In this document: piece by piece, positions 1-7,837 of the stretch | How the letters are laid out: the number at the start of each line of letters is the position of its first letter | Position numbering within the stretch: position 1 is the stretch's first letter | Assembly (NCBI GenBank): GCA_023128035.1 | Contig: JAGMES010000078.1 | Span: 1 to 20,229, forward strand | Length of the DNA stretch: 20,229 bases | Source: Halanaerobiales bacterium | GTDB lineage: Bacteria > Bacillota_F > Halanaerobiia > DY22613 | Direction: 5' to 3' | Translations under genes and position numbers: made by a program | The notes under the pieces: model-generated | Database searches by the model: none | Seen by the model: the letters and a program-made list of their open reading frames with translations, nothing else | Told to the model about the DNA's origin: nothing

Positions 1-41
1 GTTGATTCGACTGAATAGTTACCTTAATTCTAAGTTATACT

Positions 42-77
42 AAAAAGTGCTAAGAGAACAATCTCTTAGCACTTTTT
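42..77. terminator. Bidirectional rho-independent terminator
   Basis: A perfect 16-base-pair stem (42-57 with 62-77) closed by an ACAA loop, with A-runs on one side and T-runs on the other. It overlaps the stop codon of the HAD gene that reads leftward, so it ends that gene and could also stop transcription entering from the left. Confidence 0.85.
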
Positions 78-720
78 ATGCAATCTCCTCAAAATCTTCA
101 ATAAACCCATCCGCAATCGCCAAAATTTCCTCCTGAAAAGGTACAGAATAATCATCATAAACAGCAATAACACGCATTCCTGCCGATTTAGCCGCCTGGA
201 TTCCAGCTAATGTATCTTCAAAAACTAAACATTTTTCAGGCTCAATCTCCAAATCTTCAGCAACCTTTAAGAAAATATCGGGATATGGCTTTCCCCTTCC
301 TACCTCACAAGATGTGCGTACACTGTCAAAATAAGATGTCAATCCATATTGTTCTAAGACAGTCTCTACCAATTCACGCTGACTGCTAGTTCCCATTCCA
401 ATCTTGAAACCCATCTGATGAAGATATTTTACTAATTTAGCTGCACCTGGTTTTAATAATACTCGTTCTTTGTAATGTGCTTTACACATTTTAATCCATT
501 CCGCAATAATTTCTTCCACACTTTCCGATAATTCAAATCTTTCCTTAAAATATTCGGCTGTCTCAGTAAAACTTTTTCCTTCTATTTCCTTTTGAATGGT
601 TTTAGGCACTGGGATTTCACGTTTACTTAAAAAATCATGATCAATTTCTTTCCAAATTCCCATTGAATCAATCAAAGTTCCGTCCATATCAAAAATAACA
701 GCTTTAATTCCAGAAAGCAT
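76..720 (-). CDS. HAD-superfamily hydrolase, beta-phosphoglucomutase/phosphatase-like
   Basis: A 214-residue cytoplasmic HAD hydrolase of subfamily IA type. Motif I is FDMDGT with nucleophile Asp11 and acid/base Asp13, motif II is the Thr of GTSS at 111, motif III is Lys144 in GKPYPD, and motif IV is the acidic pair in FEDT (168-169). The helical cap lies between motifs I and II at about 16-90. Families with this layout dephosphorylate or isomerise small phosphosugars (beta-phosphoglucomutase, 2-deoxyglucose-6-phosphatase, YhcW-like), but the substrate cannot be read from sequence. The ATG has a strong AGGAGGG site about 6 bases upstream. It is monocistronic: its own promoter lies at 781-809 and a terminator overlaps its stop codon. 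Nothing looks damaged. Confidence 0.88.
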   Translation of the reverse strand: MLSGIKAVIFDMDGTLIDSMGIWKEIDHDFLSKREIPVPKTIQKEIEGKSFTETAEYFKERFELSESVEEIIAEWIKMCKAHYKERVLLKPGAAKLVKYLHQMGFKIGMGTSSQRELVETVLEQYGLTSYFDSVRTSCEVGRGKPYPDIFLKVAEDLEIEPEKCLVFEDTLAGIQAAKSAGMRVIAVYDDYSVPFQEEILAIADGFIEDFEEIA

Positions 721-780
721 CTAATCCCTCCTTTTCTCTCCTTTATTTAAATAATTAACCTAATATTAATGAGGACTTCC

Positions 781-809
781 ATTATACCATTACTCTCTAC
801 AAATTTCCA
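781..809 (-). promoter_or_regulatory. Sigma-A promoter for the HAD gene
   Basis: On the minus strand there is a perfect TATAAT -10 (781-786) preceded by TG (extended -10), a 17-base spacer, and a TGGAAA -35 (804-809, four of six matches). It lies about 60 bases before the HAD start codon. The rest of 721-1104 is AT-rich and holds no gene that I can support; the transporter promoter must be somewhere in 960-1080, but no clear -35/-10 pair stands out. Confidence 0.6.
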
Positions 810-1104
810 GTCTAAAAAAGAAGGAGTTTTAATATTTATAGCGAATATTTATTAAAATGTTATGTATATTTATGCGTATTAATTCAATCAATAAGAACAT
901 AAATGACGTAAATTATTTATCTTAGAACTAGCTTTAATCGTTTTTGCAAATTATTGTGGTCTATTAGCCATAAATTTTGGGCAAACTACAAACATTCTTT
1001 TAGAATTTTTTTCTCCTATAAAAAGAATCATTATTTATTTATAGAATAATTATAAAAAATGTTTGTATATATATAAAAATTAAATTTCAAGGAGGTTTTT
1101 TGTA

Positions 1105-1833
1105 ATGCGTAAATTTACTTTTTTTACTGTTTTGCTTTTAGTCTGTGTTCTAGTCATAAGTGGTTGTGGTAAAAAAGAAACACTCAAAATAGGAACTGAA
1201 GCAACCTTCCCACCATTTGAATTTACAAATGATAAAAATGAAGTGATAGGATTTGACATTGATATTGCCAAAGTAATTGGAGAAAAATTAAATAAAGAAG
1301 TAGAAATTATTAATATGGACTTTAGTGGGTTAGTTGGTGCTTTGAATGCTAACCAAATCGACCTTGCGATTGCTGGTATGACAATAACTCCAGAGCGTAA
1401 GAAAAATGTTAACTTCTCCATACCATATTATGATGCTAGTCAAGTAATTGTTGTTAGAGATGACGAAACAATTATTACCACCAGAAATGATTTACTTGGT
1501 AAAATAATCGCGGTACAGATGGGCACTACTGGAGCAGATGCCGCGGCAGAGATATCCAATGCGCAAATAAAACAATTCGGTAAAGTCAATGAAGCTTTTC
1601 TGGAGTTAAAAAATAAGAGAGCTGATGCTGTAATTATTGATGCACCTGTTGCAAAAGAATATATAAAAAATATTTCAGGAATTAAAATCGCTAGCAAACC
1701 ATTTACTGAAGAACAATATGGAATTGCTATCAACAAAAAGAATACCGAATTGCTAGAGAAAGTCAACGAAGCTTTAAATGAAATCTTTAATTCTGGAAAG
1801 TATCAAGAACTCTATGATAGTTGGTTTAAATAA
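1105..1833 (+). CDS. Polar amino-acid ABC transporter, substrate-binding lipoprotein
   Basis: A 242-residue family-3 solute-binding protein. The N-terminus is a lipoprotein signal with lipobox VISG|C (Cys21), so the mature protein is anchored to the outer face of the membrane. The GTEATFPPFEF opening, the GFDIDIAK segment, the AGMTITPER segment (whose Arg normally binds the alpha-carboxylate) and a late Asp in VIIDAPVA (normally binding the alpha-amino group) are all typical of binding proteins for polar amino acids such as glutamine, arginine or lysine. The exact ligand is not decidable; the PPFEF/MTITPER pattern resembles ArtJ/GlnH proteins. The ATG follows an AAGGAGG site. It is the first gene of a three-gene importer operon and is separated from the permease by a stable hairpin. 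Confidence 0.93.
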   Translation: MRKFTFFTVLLLVCVLVISGCGKKETLKIGTEATFPPFEFTNDKNEVIGFDIDIAKVIGEKLNKEVEIINMDFSGLVGALNANQIDLAIAGMTITPERKKNVNFSIPYYDASQVIVVRDDETIITTRNDLLGKIIAVQMGTTGADAAAEISNAQIKQFGKVNEAFLELKNKRADAVIIDAPVAKEYIKNISGIKIASKPFTEEQYGIAINKKNTELLEKVNEALNEIFNSGKYQELYDSWFK

Positions 1834-1839
1834 TATCTT

Positions 1840-1876
1840 AGAACCAGCAGTCCCATTAATAGTGGCTGCTGGTTCT
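1840..1876 (+). terminator. Intercistronic hairpin between binding-protein and permease genes
   Basis: An 11-base-pair GC-containing stem (1840-1850 with 1866-1876), extended by CCA/TGG inside. No T-run follows, so it is more likely an mRNA-stabilising or partial-attenuation hairpin than a full terminator. Hairpins at this position are known in ABC importer operons, where they keep the binding protein in excess over the membrane parts. Confidence 0.65.
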
Positions 1877-1895
1877 CTAATAAAGGAGTGTAAGC

Positions 1896-2552
1896 ATGAA
1901 CGTAAATCTAGAACTCATAATTAAGCATTTTCCTTTTTTAATGCAAGGGGCTATAACTACTATCATAATAACTCTGTCTTCTTTTATATTAGGTCTTACT
2001 ATTGGTCTCTTTATCGGGATAGGCCGAATTTCAAAAATTAAATTAATTCAAATTCCCTCAAGTATATACGTACAATTTGTTCGTGGTACTCCTATGTTAG
2101 TACAAATTTTTATCCTTTATTTTGGGTTACCATCTGCATTTAATATCAATATAAATCCATATGCTGCCGGAATTTTTGCTCTTGCCATTAATAGCGGTGC
2201 TTATGTTGCAGAGATAGTACGTTCAGGAATTCAATCCATAGATAAAGGCCAAATGGAAGCCGCTCAATCATTAGGAATGACTAATAGCATGGCTATGCGC
2301 TATATTATATTACCTCAAGCTTTTAGGCGTATTTTACCTCCTTTGGGTAACGAATTTATCATTCTTCTAAAAGATTCTTCCTTAATTTCAACCATTGCTC
2401 TTCCTGAACTTCTTTTTAATGCAAAATTAGTTGCTGCGCGTACTTATGATTATTTTAGTATGTATATTGGTGTTGCATTAATCTATTTACTTCTAACTTG
2501 GACTTCATCACGACTATTAAATTATATCGAAAAGAGGTTTGCCATCTCATGA
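1896..2552 (+). CDS. Polar amino-acid ABC transporter permease (HisM/GlnP type)
   Basis: A 218-residue integral membrane protein with about five transmembrane helices, the usual size for the HisMQ/GlnP permease group, which works as a homodimer when one permease gene is present. The cytoplasmic EAA loop that docks the ATPase is visible as [20 protein letters not shown], followed by [15 protein letters not shown] and KDSSL, the signature of amino-acid permeases of this class. The start ATG has an AAAGGAG site 8 bases upstream. The stop codon overlaps the ATP-binding protein start (ATGA), showing translational coupling. Confidence 0.93.
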   Translation: MNVNLELIIKHFPFLMQGAITTIIITLSSFILGLTIGLFIGIGRISKIKLIQIPSSIYVQFVRGTPMLVQIFILYFGLPSAFNININPYAAGIFALAINSGAYVAEIVRSGIQSIDKGQMEAAQSLGMTNSMAMRYIILPQAFRRILPPLGNEFIILLKDSSLISTIALPELLFNAKLVAARTYDYFSMYIGVALIYLLLTWTSSRLLNYIEKRFAIS

Positions 2553-3271
2553 TAAAAGTGACTAATTTATATAAAAAATTTGGAAATCTCACTGTCTTAA
2601 ATGGAATAAGTACTGAATTTAAACGAGGTGAAGTAGTTGTAATTTTAGGAGTAAGCGGTTCTGGAAAAAGTACTTTTTTGCGTTGCTTAAATCGATTAGA
2701 AGAACCTACATCGGGGGAAATTTGGTTTGAAGATCAGTTAATTACTAGTCAAGGGAAAAATATTAATCAAATTCGTGAACAGATAGGGATGGTTTTTCAA
2801 CATTTTAACCTTTTTCCACACAAAACTGCTTTGGAAAATATTACCCTAGCCCCCATCAAAGTCAAAAATGGAAATGTAGAAGATACCAAAAAGCTTGCTT
2901 TTAAGCTTCTTAAAAAAGTTGGTTTAGAAGATAAAGCTAATTATTTTCCCTCCCAGCTTTCTGGTGGTCAAAAACAACGTGTTGCAATTGCTCGAGCTCT
3001 CGCCATGAAACCTAAAGTAATGCTCTTTGATGAACCCACTTCTGCTTTAGATCCAGAAATGATCAGTGAAGTATTAAACGTTATGAGAGACTTGGCTAGT
3101 GAAGGAATGACTATGATAGTTGTCACCCACGAAATGGGTTTTGCTCGTGAGGTAGCAGACCGAGTTATCCTCATCGATAAAGGAATTATAGTTGAAGAAG
3201 GTTCACCTAATGAATTCTTCAACAATGCACAAAATGAACGAACAAAAGCTTTCTTGAGTAAAATTTTATAA
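2549..3271 (+). CDS. Polar amino-acid ABC transporter ATP-binding protein (GlnQ type)
   Basis: A 240-residue ABC ATPase powering the importer. Walker A is GVSGSGKST (34-42), the Q-loop Gln is at 84 (MVFQ), the signature is LSGGQ (137-141), Walker B is VMLFDEP with Asp161/Glu162, and the switch His is at 194 (VVTHE). The [23 protein letters not shown] stretch is typical of GlnQ/HisP/ArtP proteins. An upstream in-frame ATG at 2498 lies within the permease gene; I chose the ATG at 2549 because the protein family starts with MIKV-type sequence, an AAAGAGG site precedes it, and it overlaps the permease stop by ATGA. Confidence 0.94.
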   Translation: MIKVTNLYKKFGNLTVLNGISTEFKRGEVVVILGVSGSGKSTFLRCLNRLEEPTSGEIWFEDQLITSQGKNINQIREQIGMVFQHFNLFPHKTALENITLAPIKVKNGNVEDTKKLAFKLLKKVGLEDKANYFPSQLSGGQKQRVAIARALAMKPKVMLFDEPTSALDPEMISEVLNVMRDLASEGMTMIVVTHEMGFAREVADRVILIDKGIIVEEGSPNEFFNNAQNERTKAFLSKIL

Positions 3272-3279
3272 ACTTGACT

Positions 3280-3312
3280 GCGGAATGTATTCTAATGATT
3301 CCGCTTTTTTTT
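3280..3312 (+). terminator. Rho-independent terminator of the ABC importer operon
   Basis: A 7-base-pair stem, GCGGAAT/ATTCCGC (3280-3286 with 3298-3304), followed by eight T. It lies directly after the ATPase stop codon and ends where the next promoter begins, so the downstream gene block is transcriptionally separate. Confidence 0.92.
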
Positions 3313-3341
3313 CACCAAATTCTTTCTCTTTACATATAATA
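3313..3341 (+). promoter_or_regulatory. Probable sigma-K-type (late sporulation) promoter of the three-paralogue block
   Basis: CACC (3313-3316), exactly 16 bases, then CATATAATA (3333-3341). This fits the mother-cell sigma-K pattern (mACm, 16 bases, CATAnnnTA). The -10 also contains TATAAT (3335-3340), so a sigma-A reading (TTCACC, 18 bases, TATAAT) is possible. The sigma-K reading is supported by the same CACC-N16-CATAnnnTA layout in front of the sporulation gene yunB at 8524-8552. Confidence 0.55.
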
Positions 3342-3365
3342 TAAAGGATTATAGGAGGTGTTCCT

Positions 3366-4340
3366 ATGCCTTGCTCGTGCAATTCTCCTAAGGTTAATTC
3401 TATGAATAATTCAAATGGAGAAACAATCAATTATGAGGAATGTCTAAAAACTTTCACTAGTCAAAAAGATGTCACAGGGTTTTTACAAACCCTCGCACGT
3501 GCTCTAGGAGTGTGTATATGTAATGGGAATAGTAACGGAAATCAAGAAAATGCCAAAGAAAGTCCCGAATTACAGTGTATAATTGTACCAGTCTTAAGTC
3601 TTTGTCAGGAGATTAACATTTTTAAGCTCTGTTCAGAAACTCTGGAAAATGTAATGAAATGTACATTTGTCAGTCTATTTCAAAACCGTGGGTCAAATTT
3701 ATATCAAAAAGTATATAGTAAATATGAAGATTTTTTTAAATTAGATCCTAGTTTAGATCTAACAAACTTTATTAGATTATTTGAACGAGAATTAAGACGC
3801 CTGTTTGGAATTTTTCGCTCTTTTAAAAATAAACCAAAAGAATTTTACCAGTTTCTCACATCAAACAATGAACTAGAAGAACTTGGAAACTGTGCCGATT
3901 CAATAGAAAAAAGTTATCAACTAATTGTAGCGTACATAATCAAAGTAACTTTTTTAGAAGAACTTGCTACTCAATTTACCAAAACAGAATTTGCTTTCTG
4001 TCAAAAATTTTTACGTCTAGAAACAGATCTGGTAATCCTATTAACACGCTTGACTGATCTTTCAACAAATACTGCTGGTGGTATTTCTGGAATTGGCGAA
4101 GCATTAAGTCGTGTGGGATTTGGGGAACCTGCACATTACTTTAATAGTGATGATTTTAATGACTTATTCGATGGGCTTGACGAAACAGCAGATGTTATTC
4201 AAAAATTAGCAAGAATATATCGTGAACGATTAAAAATCTTTAGAGATGCTGGAAGCATTTCTATATGTAGCCGTCCACAACCCCCAGTTTTATCTCCTAT
4301 TGCTGATATTCCAACTGTACCTCCAACTGTCATTGTTTAA
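3366..4340 (+). CDS. Uncharacterised helical Cys-rich protein, paralogue A of three
   Basis: I do not recognise this 324-residue protein. It has no signal peptide or membrane segment and is predicted by eye to be mostly helical. It contains 12 cysteines, including an N-terminal CSC (3-5), CIC (50-52) next to an Asn/Gly-rich stretch, and CSRP at 301. Residues 80-99 form the Cys-x18-Cys helix shared with the next two genes (C, acidic residue two on, F at +6, E at +11, L at +13, C at +19). Residues about 205-230 hold a second shared helix, and 264-290 the shared module FNDLFDGLDETADVIQKLAR plus IYRERLK. The last ~20 residues are proline-rich. The ATG has an AGGAGGTG site. It is the first gene of the block behind the sigma-K-like promoter. 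A spore coat or other late-sporulation protein is an inference from the promoter and the cysteines only. Confidence 0.8.
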   Translation: MPCSCNSPKVNSMNNSNGETINYEECLKTFTSQKDVTGFLQTLARALGVCICNGNSNGNQENAKESPELQCIIVPVLSLCQEINIFKLCSETLENVMKCTFVSLFQNRGSNLYQKVYSKYEDFFKLDPSLDLTNFIRLFERELRRLFGIFRSFKNKPKEFYQFLTSNNELEELGNCADSIEKSYQLIVAYIIKVTFLEELATQFTKTEFAFCQKFLRLETDLVILLTRLTDLSTNTAGGISGIGEALSRVGFGEPAHYFNSDDFNDLFDGLDETADVIQKLARIYRERLKIFRDAGSISICSRPQPPVLSPIADIPTVPPTVIV

Positions 4341-4357
4341 TGAAAGGTGGAATATAT

Positions 4358-5284
4358 ATGCCTGACAAGAATAATCAAAAATCACTTAATATTTTCTCTG
4401 ATGAGTTTATCTCATTAATTGGAGAAGATATAGCAAATCAAATTATAGATAAAATTTGTCAAGGCTTAACCGAAGAGATTCCTCCCGAGCCTCCCACTTC
4501 TTTATGTCTGGAAATACTGCTCTTTGGTATAGATGTAGAGGTACTTAAAAATTTAGTTAAATGTGTCTTTACTCAATTCAACCCAATTCTCATAGCTCAA
4601 CAAGTTTTAAATTTAATAAAAATAGCGAATGGAGACAACGATGAAGATAAAATGGACATATGTAAATTTGCTCTTATTAAAAAAATTATAAAAAAAATCA
4701 ATTGTCTTCAATCCATCCTCGAAGGAGATGATTTAAAAGAAAACATTTTACAAGAAATTCTTCTACATCCAATTCAACTTCCTATTGACCAACTCAGCGA
4801 TATAGATTATGTCATCAAGCATGTTATAATTACTCAATTTCATGAATTTTTAATTGCTCAATATGATAACTTTGCCTTGAAGCTATGTAATAAGGTTACC
4901 TGCATCTATTCAGATATACAATTTTTATCTGAACAAATTAAACAAGTTACAATAAACTTCCCAGCAGGAGAATTGGGTATCATTGAAATTGCTGATGCAG
5001 CGGCGTCAGTGGCAATATCATTTTATAGTGAGAGCAGAAATTTCCAAATAATTTTTGATGCTATAACCGAGGTGTCTAAATTAATCCAGGATTTAGACAG
5101 AATATACAAAGAAAAACTAGCACAATTAGAAAAATTATATTCATTATCTGACACTGGTTGTCCTACTCCAATTGAAGCTAAGCAATTTCTCCCAACTATT
5201 TCTGAAGTTTCAATAGCTCCTCCTTCAACTATTATCCCTATTGCTGGCCCACAAATTCCATCTTTACCAATAATTTCACCTTGA
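4358..5284 (+). CDS. Uncharacterised helical protein with proline-rich tail, paralogue B of three
   Basis: An unrecognised, soluble, mostly helical protein of 308 residues, paralogous to the genes on either side. It has the Cys-x18-Cys helix at about 50-69 (CLEILLFGIDVEVLKNLVKC), a middle helix DIQFLSEQIKQVT at about 185-197, and the C-side module FQIIFDAITEVSKLIQDLDR plus IYKEKL at about 228-253. The tail after about 267 is proline- and isoleucine-rich (several PPS, IPI and LPI groups), like paralogue A's tail but longer. An ATG at 4340 overlaps the previous stop codon, but I chose the ATG at 4358 because an AAAGGTGG site sits 7 bases before it. The gap from paralogue A is 17 bases, so the two are co-transcribed. 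Function unknown. Confidence 0.8.
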   Translation: MPDKNNQKSLNIFSDEFISLIGEDIANQIIDKICQGLTEEIPPEPPTSLCLEILLFGIDVEVLKNLVKCVFTQFNPILIAQQVLNLIKIANGDNDEDKMDICKFALIKKIIKKINCLQSILEGDDLKENILQEILLHPIQLPIDQLSDIDYVIKHVIITQFHEFLIAQYDNFALKLCNKVTCIYSDIQFLSEQIKQVTINFPAGELGIIEIADAAASVAISFYSESRNFQIIFDAITEVSKLIQDLDRIYKEKLAQLEKLYSLSDTGCPTPIEAKQFLPTISEVSIAPPSTIIPIAGPQIPSLPIISP

Positions 5285-5330
5285 AGTGAGCTAAATTATT
5301 AAGTTACTTACATCTAGGAGGTGCTTACAT

Positions 5331-6482
5331 ATGGGAAAAGAAAAAAAACCACAAAATCCTCACAGCAATATAGAAAAAGATTCTTCAGTTGAAATCACCT
5401 CCCAGAAAGAAATTAACGCTACTTTAGATCTGGTTATACGTACATTAGCTAATTTAGAAAAAAGCAATGAAGAGAAAAATTTTAATAATTCTAATGACAA
5501 TATTAAAGAGACAGCAGATAATGAGATCATAGAAGATAGTGATTATTCAATAAGCACAAATAAAAACAAAGAGTGCTCTATTAAAGGTGAAATAACTAGA
5601 AAAAAAAATCGGAAAAAAAACATAAACGTGGAAGTAGGTATTAATACGCGAATATTATCAAAACCAGAATTATCTATTTTTTTAACCTGTGTAGATCTCT
5701 TTATATTTGAGTTAGATGAAGAAGTATTAGAAAAATTAGTTTTTTGTGCAATCTTGAGTACAACACTCGGTAAGTTTCTTAAGCGGATTAAATCAACTAT
5801 TCTAATTCCCAAAGCAATTGTTTTAAAAGTGGAGGAACAATTAGATAAAAAAATTGCTGATGTATTTAATCAATTTTTGCTAAAAACAATGAATGGAATT
5901 CAAACCACAGGAAATAAAAAAGATTACTTACAAACTCTGTTTCAGAGTATAAATCTGGATTCTCACAATAATGAAGATCTCAATGCACTTTTTACTGCAA
6001 ATTTACATAATTTATTAAATATCGATGGTTCTATTGCAGCACTTGAAGAAACTCAAAAACAATTTGATTTATGTATTCGCAACGAAGCCTTAGCCTTTCT
6101 TTGCGAAAATTTTACTGCAAAATTTATTGAATTCCAAAGAGCTGTTAACTTGAAAGTCAGATTTGTTGAAAGAGATTTAAGATTTCTATCACAAGAGATT
6201 ATTCGCTTAACTCGCTCTGATCAGGGAATCGTCCAACTAGCTGAAGCACTTTTTAGAGTGACCAGCGCTCGCTTTGCAGAAGAAGATAACTTTAATGAAA
6301 TCTTTGATGCAGTGGAAGAAGTTGCTGACACAATTGAAGAATTAGCTAAAATATATCAAGATAGATTAAAAGTATTACGTGCTTTATTTCCATTTTCTAA
6401 TCCACTTCAACTATTTGATGGTAGTTTTGATGAAAATAAACTTCTCGATGACTGCGATGACTGCTGTAACGAATGTGATTAA
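5331..6482 (+). CDS. Uncharacterised protein with disordered Lys/Asn-rich N-region and Cys/Asp tail, paralogue C of three
   Basis: An unrecognised 383-residue protein, the longest of the three paralogues. The first ~105 residues are low-complexity and charged (Asn, Lys, Glu, Ser), ending in a basic patch ITRKKNRKKN, and look disordered. The shared part begins with the Cys-x18-Cys helix at 120-139 (CVDLFIFELDEEVLEKLVFC), then a middle helix with VERDLRFLSQEIIRLT, then FNEIFDAVEEVADTIEELAK plus IYQDRLKVLR. Instead of the proline-rich tail of A and B it ends in an acidic Cys cluster DDCDDCCNECD (Cys 375, 378, 379, 382), suited to metal binding or disulphide cross-linking. The ATG has an AGGAGGTG site. 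It lies 46 bases after paralogue B with no separate promoter or terminator seen, so it probably shares the same transcript. Role unknown. Confidence 0.8.
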   Translation: MGKEKKPQNPHSNIEKDSSVEITSQKEINATLDLVIRTLANLEKSNEEKNFNNSNDNIKETADNEIIEDSDYSISTNKNKECSIKGEITRKKNRKKNINVEVGINTRILSKPELSIFLTCVDLFIFELDEEVLEKLVFCAILSTTLGKFLKRIKSTILIPKAIVLKVEEQLDKKIADVFNQFLLKTMNGIQTTGNKKDYLQTLFQSINLDSHNNEDLNALFTANLHNLLNIDGSIAALEETQKQFDLCIRNEALAFLCENFTAKFIEFQRAVNLKVRFVERDLRFLSQEIIRLTRSDQGIVQLAEALFRVTSARFAEEDNFNEIFDAVEEVADTIEELAKIYQDRLKVLRALFPFSNPLQLFDGSFDENKLLDDCDDCCNECD

Positions 6483-6523
6483 CCAGATTAACTAGAATTT
6501 TATTTTTAGCTTATATCTTAAAC

Positions 6524-6552
6524 TTGACAATAACAAAAATACCCTGTAAAAT
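6524..6552 (+). promoter_or_regulatory. Sigma-A promoter of the diguanylate cyclase gene
   Basis: A perfect TTGACA -35 (6524-6529), a 17-base spacer and a TAAAAT -10 (6547-6552), placed about 35 bases before the start codon. It is a consensus vegetative promoter, unlike the one in front of the three paralogues. No clear terminator separates it from paralogue C. Confidence 0.85.
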
Positions 6553-6585
6553 AAAAGAAAAAACTAAAAATAGCAGGTGATAGAA

Positions 6586-7788
6586 TTGAATAAATTAGTG
6601 AATGTTTTAAAATCAAATTTTTATATATTTTTTGTTTTAATTATCAGTTTTATCGGTTTTAACATCATACTATTTAATCTACCAAACTTGTCTGATATTT
6701 TCAATTTTGAAACTTTTCTTTTCCTAACTCTCTCAATTGTTGCATCAAACTCTTTGATTACATTTAAAAGTGGTCTTAAAATGACTTTAAATGCTCCTAT
6801 AACTATTTTCCTACTCTTAACTCTTAATATGAATCAAACCCTTTTTATAGGTTCTCTGGGCGTATTTTCTTTTGTAATCTTTCATTATCAAAAGAAGAGT
6901 AAAATATTTTTTAATTTATCTCAATATGCCATCTCTATATACCTATCTGGCACCTTCTTATACCATCATTATGACGGTAACATGACATTACCTGAAGATT
7001 TTATCTACATCATACCAGCTATTTTAATCTTCGAAATCACTAATCGTATCTTAATCAGTATATCTGTTTCTGCAAGAAGTGGACGACCAATAAAACAAAT
7101 TTTCATCACAGGGATTAAAGAAACACAGGTTGGAATACCATTATATCTTGCCAATGGTTTGATAATGAATATCTGCTATAGAGCTTATAGTTTCTGGGGA
7201 GTAGCCATCGTTATTATTCCGCTTTTCTCTGTTAACTGGCTTTTACAAGTTTCTAATAAAGCTGATCAACATAAAGAAGATTCACATATATGTCCACTTA
7301 CCACTTTGAAAAATAGGCGTTGCCTCGACGAATGGCAAAATCAACAATTTTCTGAAATCATTCTAAAAAACCATAATTTCAGTTTTGCCATGATTGATAT
7401 TGATAATTTCAAACCTATAAATGATCATTATGGACACAAAATTGGCGATCAAGTTTTAGAGGAACTAGGATCTTTATTTAAAGAAATAGTTAAAGAAACA
7501 GAGCTAATTTATCGTTATGGTGGTGAAGAGTTTCTAATCTTTTTTCCAAGTTTACAGTTAGAAGAAGCTAATAATGTTATCGAACGCCTTCATAATGCCG
7601 TTCGACAACATTCCTTCACCGATAATCAAATAACTATCACATTTAGTACAGGAATTGCTAGTCTAGATACGGAACTTCTTAATGACAATAATGCGAATAT
7701 AGGCAATGAAATGATTCGTCGTGCTGACATGGCAATGTATGATGCCAAAAAATCTGGGAAAAACCAGACCAAATTTTATGAATGCTAA
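6586..7788 (+). CDS. Membrane-bound diguanylate cyclase (GGDEF domain)
   Basis: A 400-residue protein that should make cyclic di-GMP from two GTP. The N-terminal half (about 11-220) has several hydrophobic helices and looks like a membrane sensor module of the kind often fused to GGDEF or HD-GYP domains. The C-terminal half is a GGDEF domain with metal-binding Asp271 in FAMIDIDNFK, NDHYGH, and an intact GGEEF (312-316), so it is probably active. Two oddities: the usual DPLTGLxNRR entry motif reads CPLTTLKNRR, and the product-inhibition RxxD site upstream of GGEEF reads KETE, so feedback inhibition is likely lost. I chose the TTG at 6586 because an AGGTGA site lies 6 bases before it; a GTG at 6577 falls within that site. 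It is transcribed alone and convergent with yunB. Confidence 0.88.
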   Translation: MNKLVNVLKSNFYIFFVLIISFIGFNIILFNLPNLSDIFNFETFLFLTLSIVASNSLITFKSGLKMTLNAPITIFLLLTLNMNQTLFIGSLGVFSFVIFHYQKKSKIFFNLSQYAISIYLSGTFLYHHYDGNMTLPEDFIYIIPAILIFEITNRILISISVSARSGRPIKQIFITGIKETQVGIPLYLANGLIMNICYRAYSFWGVAIVIIPLFSVNWLLQVSNKADQHKEDSHICPLTTLKNRRCLDEWQNQQFSEIILKNHNFSFAMIDIDNFKPINDHYGHKIGDQVLEELGSLFKEIVKETELIYRYGGEEFLIFFPSLQLEEANNVIERLHNAVRQHSFTDNQITITFSTGIASLDTELLNDNNANIGNEMIRRADMAMYDAKKSGKNQTKFYEC

Positions 7789-7800
7789 TGCAAACTCAGA

Positions 7801-7833
7801 AAAAAGAGGATCCAACAATGGATCCTCTTTTTT
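7801..7833. terminator. Bidirectional terminator between GGDEF gene and yunB
   Basis: A strong stem AAAAAGAGGATCC/GGATCCTCTTTTT (7801-7813 with 7820-7832) around an AACAAT loop, with T-runs on both strands. It serves both convergent genes. Confidence 0.93.
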
Positions 7834-7837
7834 CTGA

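Noticed and set aside
840..1080. AT-rich half-palindromes resembling ArgR boxes upstream of the amino-acid importer (for example around 870-890 and 1040-1055)
   Set aside because: The matches are partial and expected by chance in such AT-rich DNA; they would need ArgR-box scoring across the genome.
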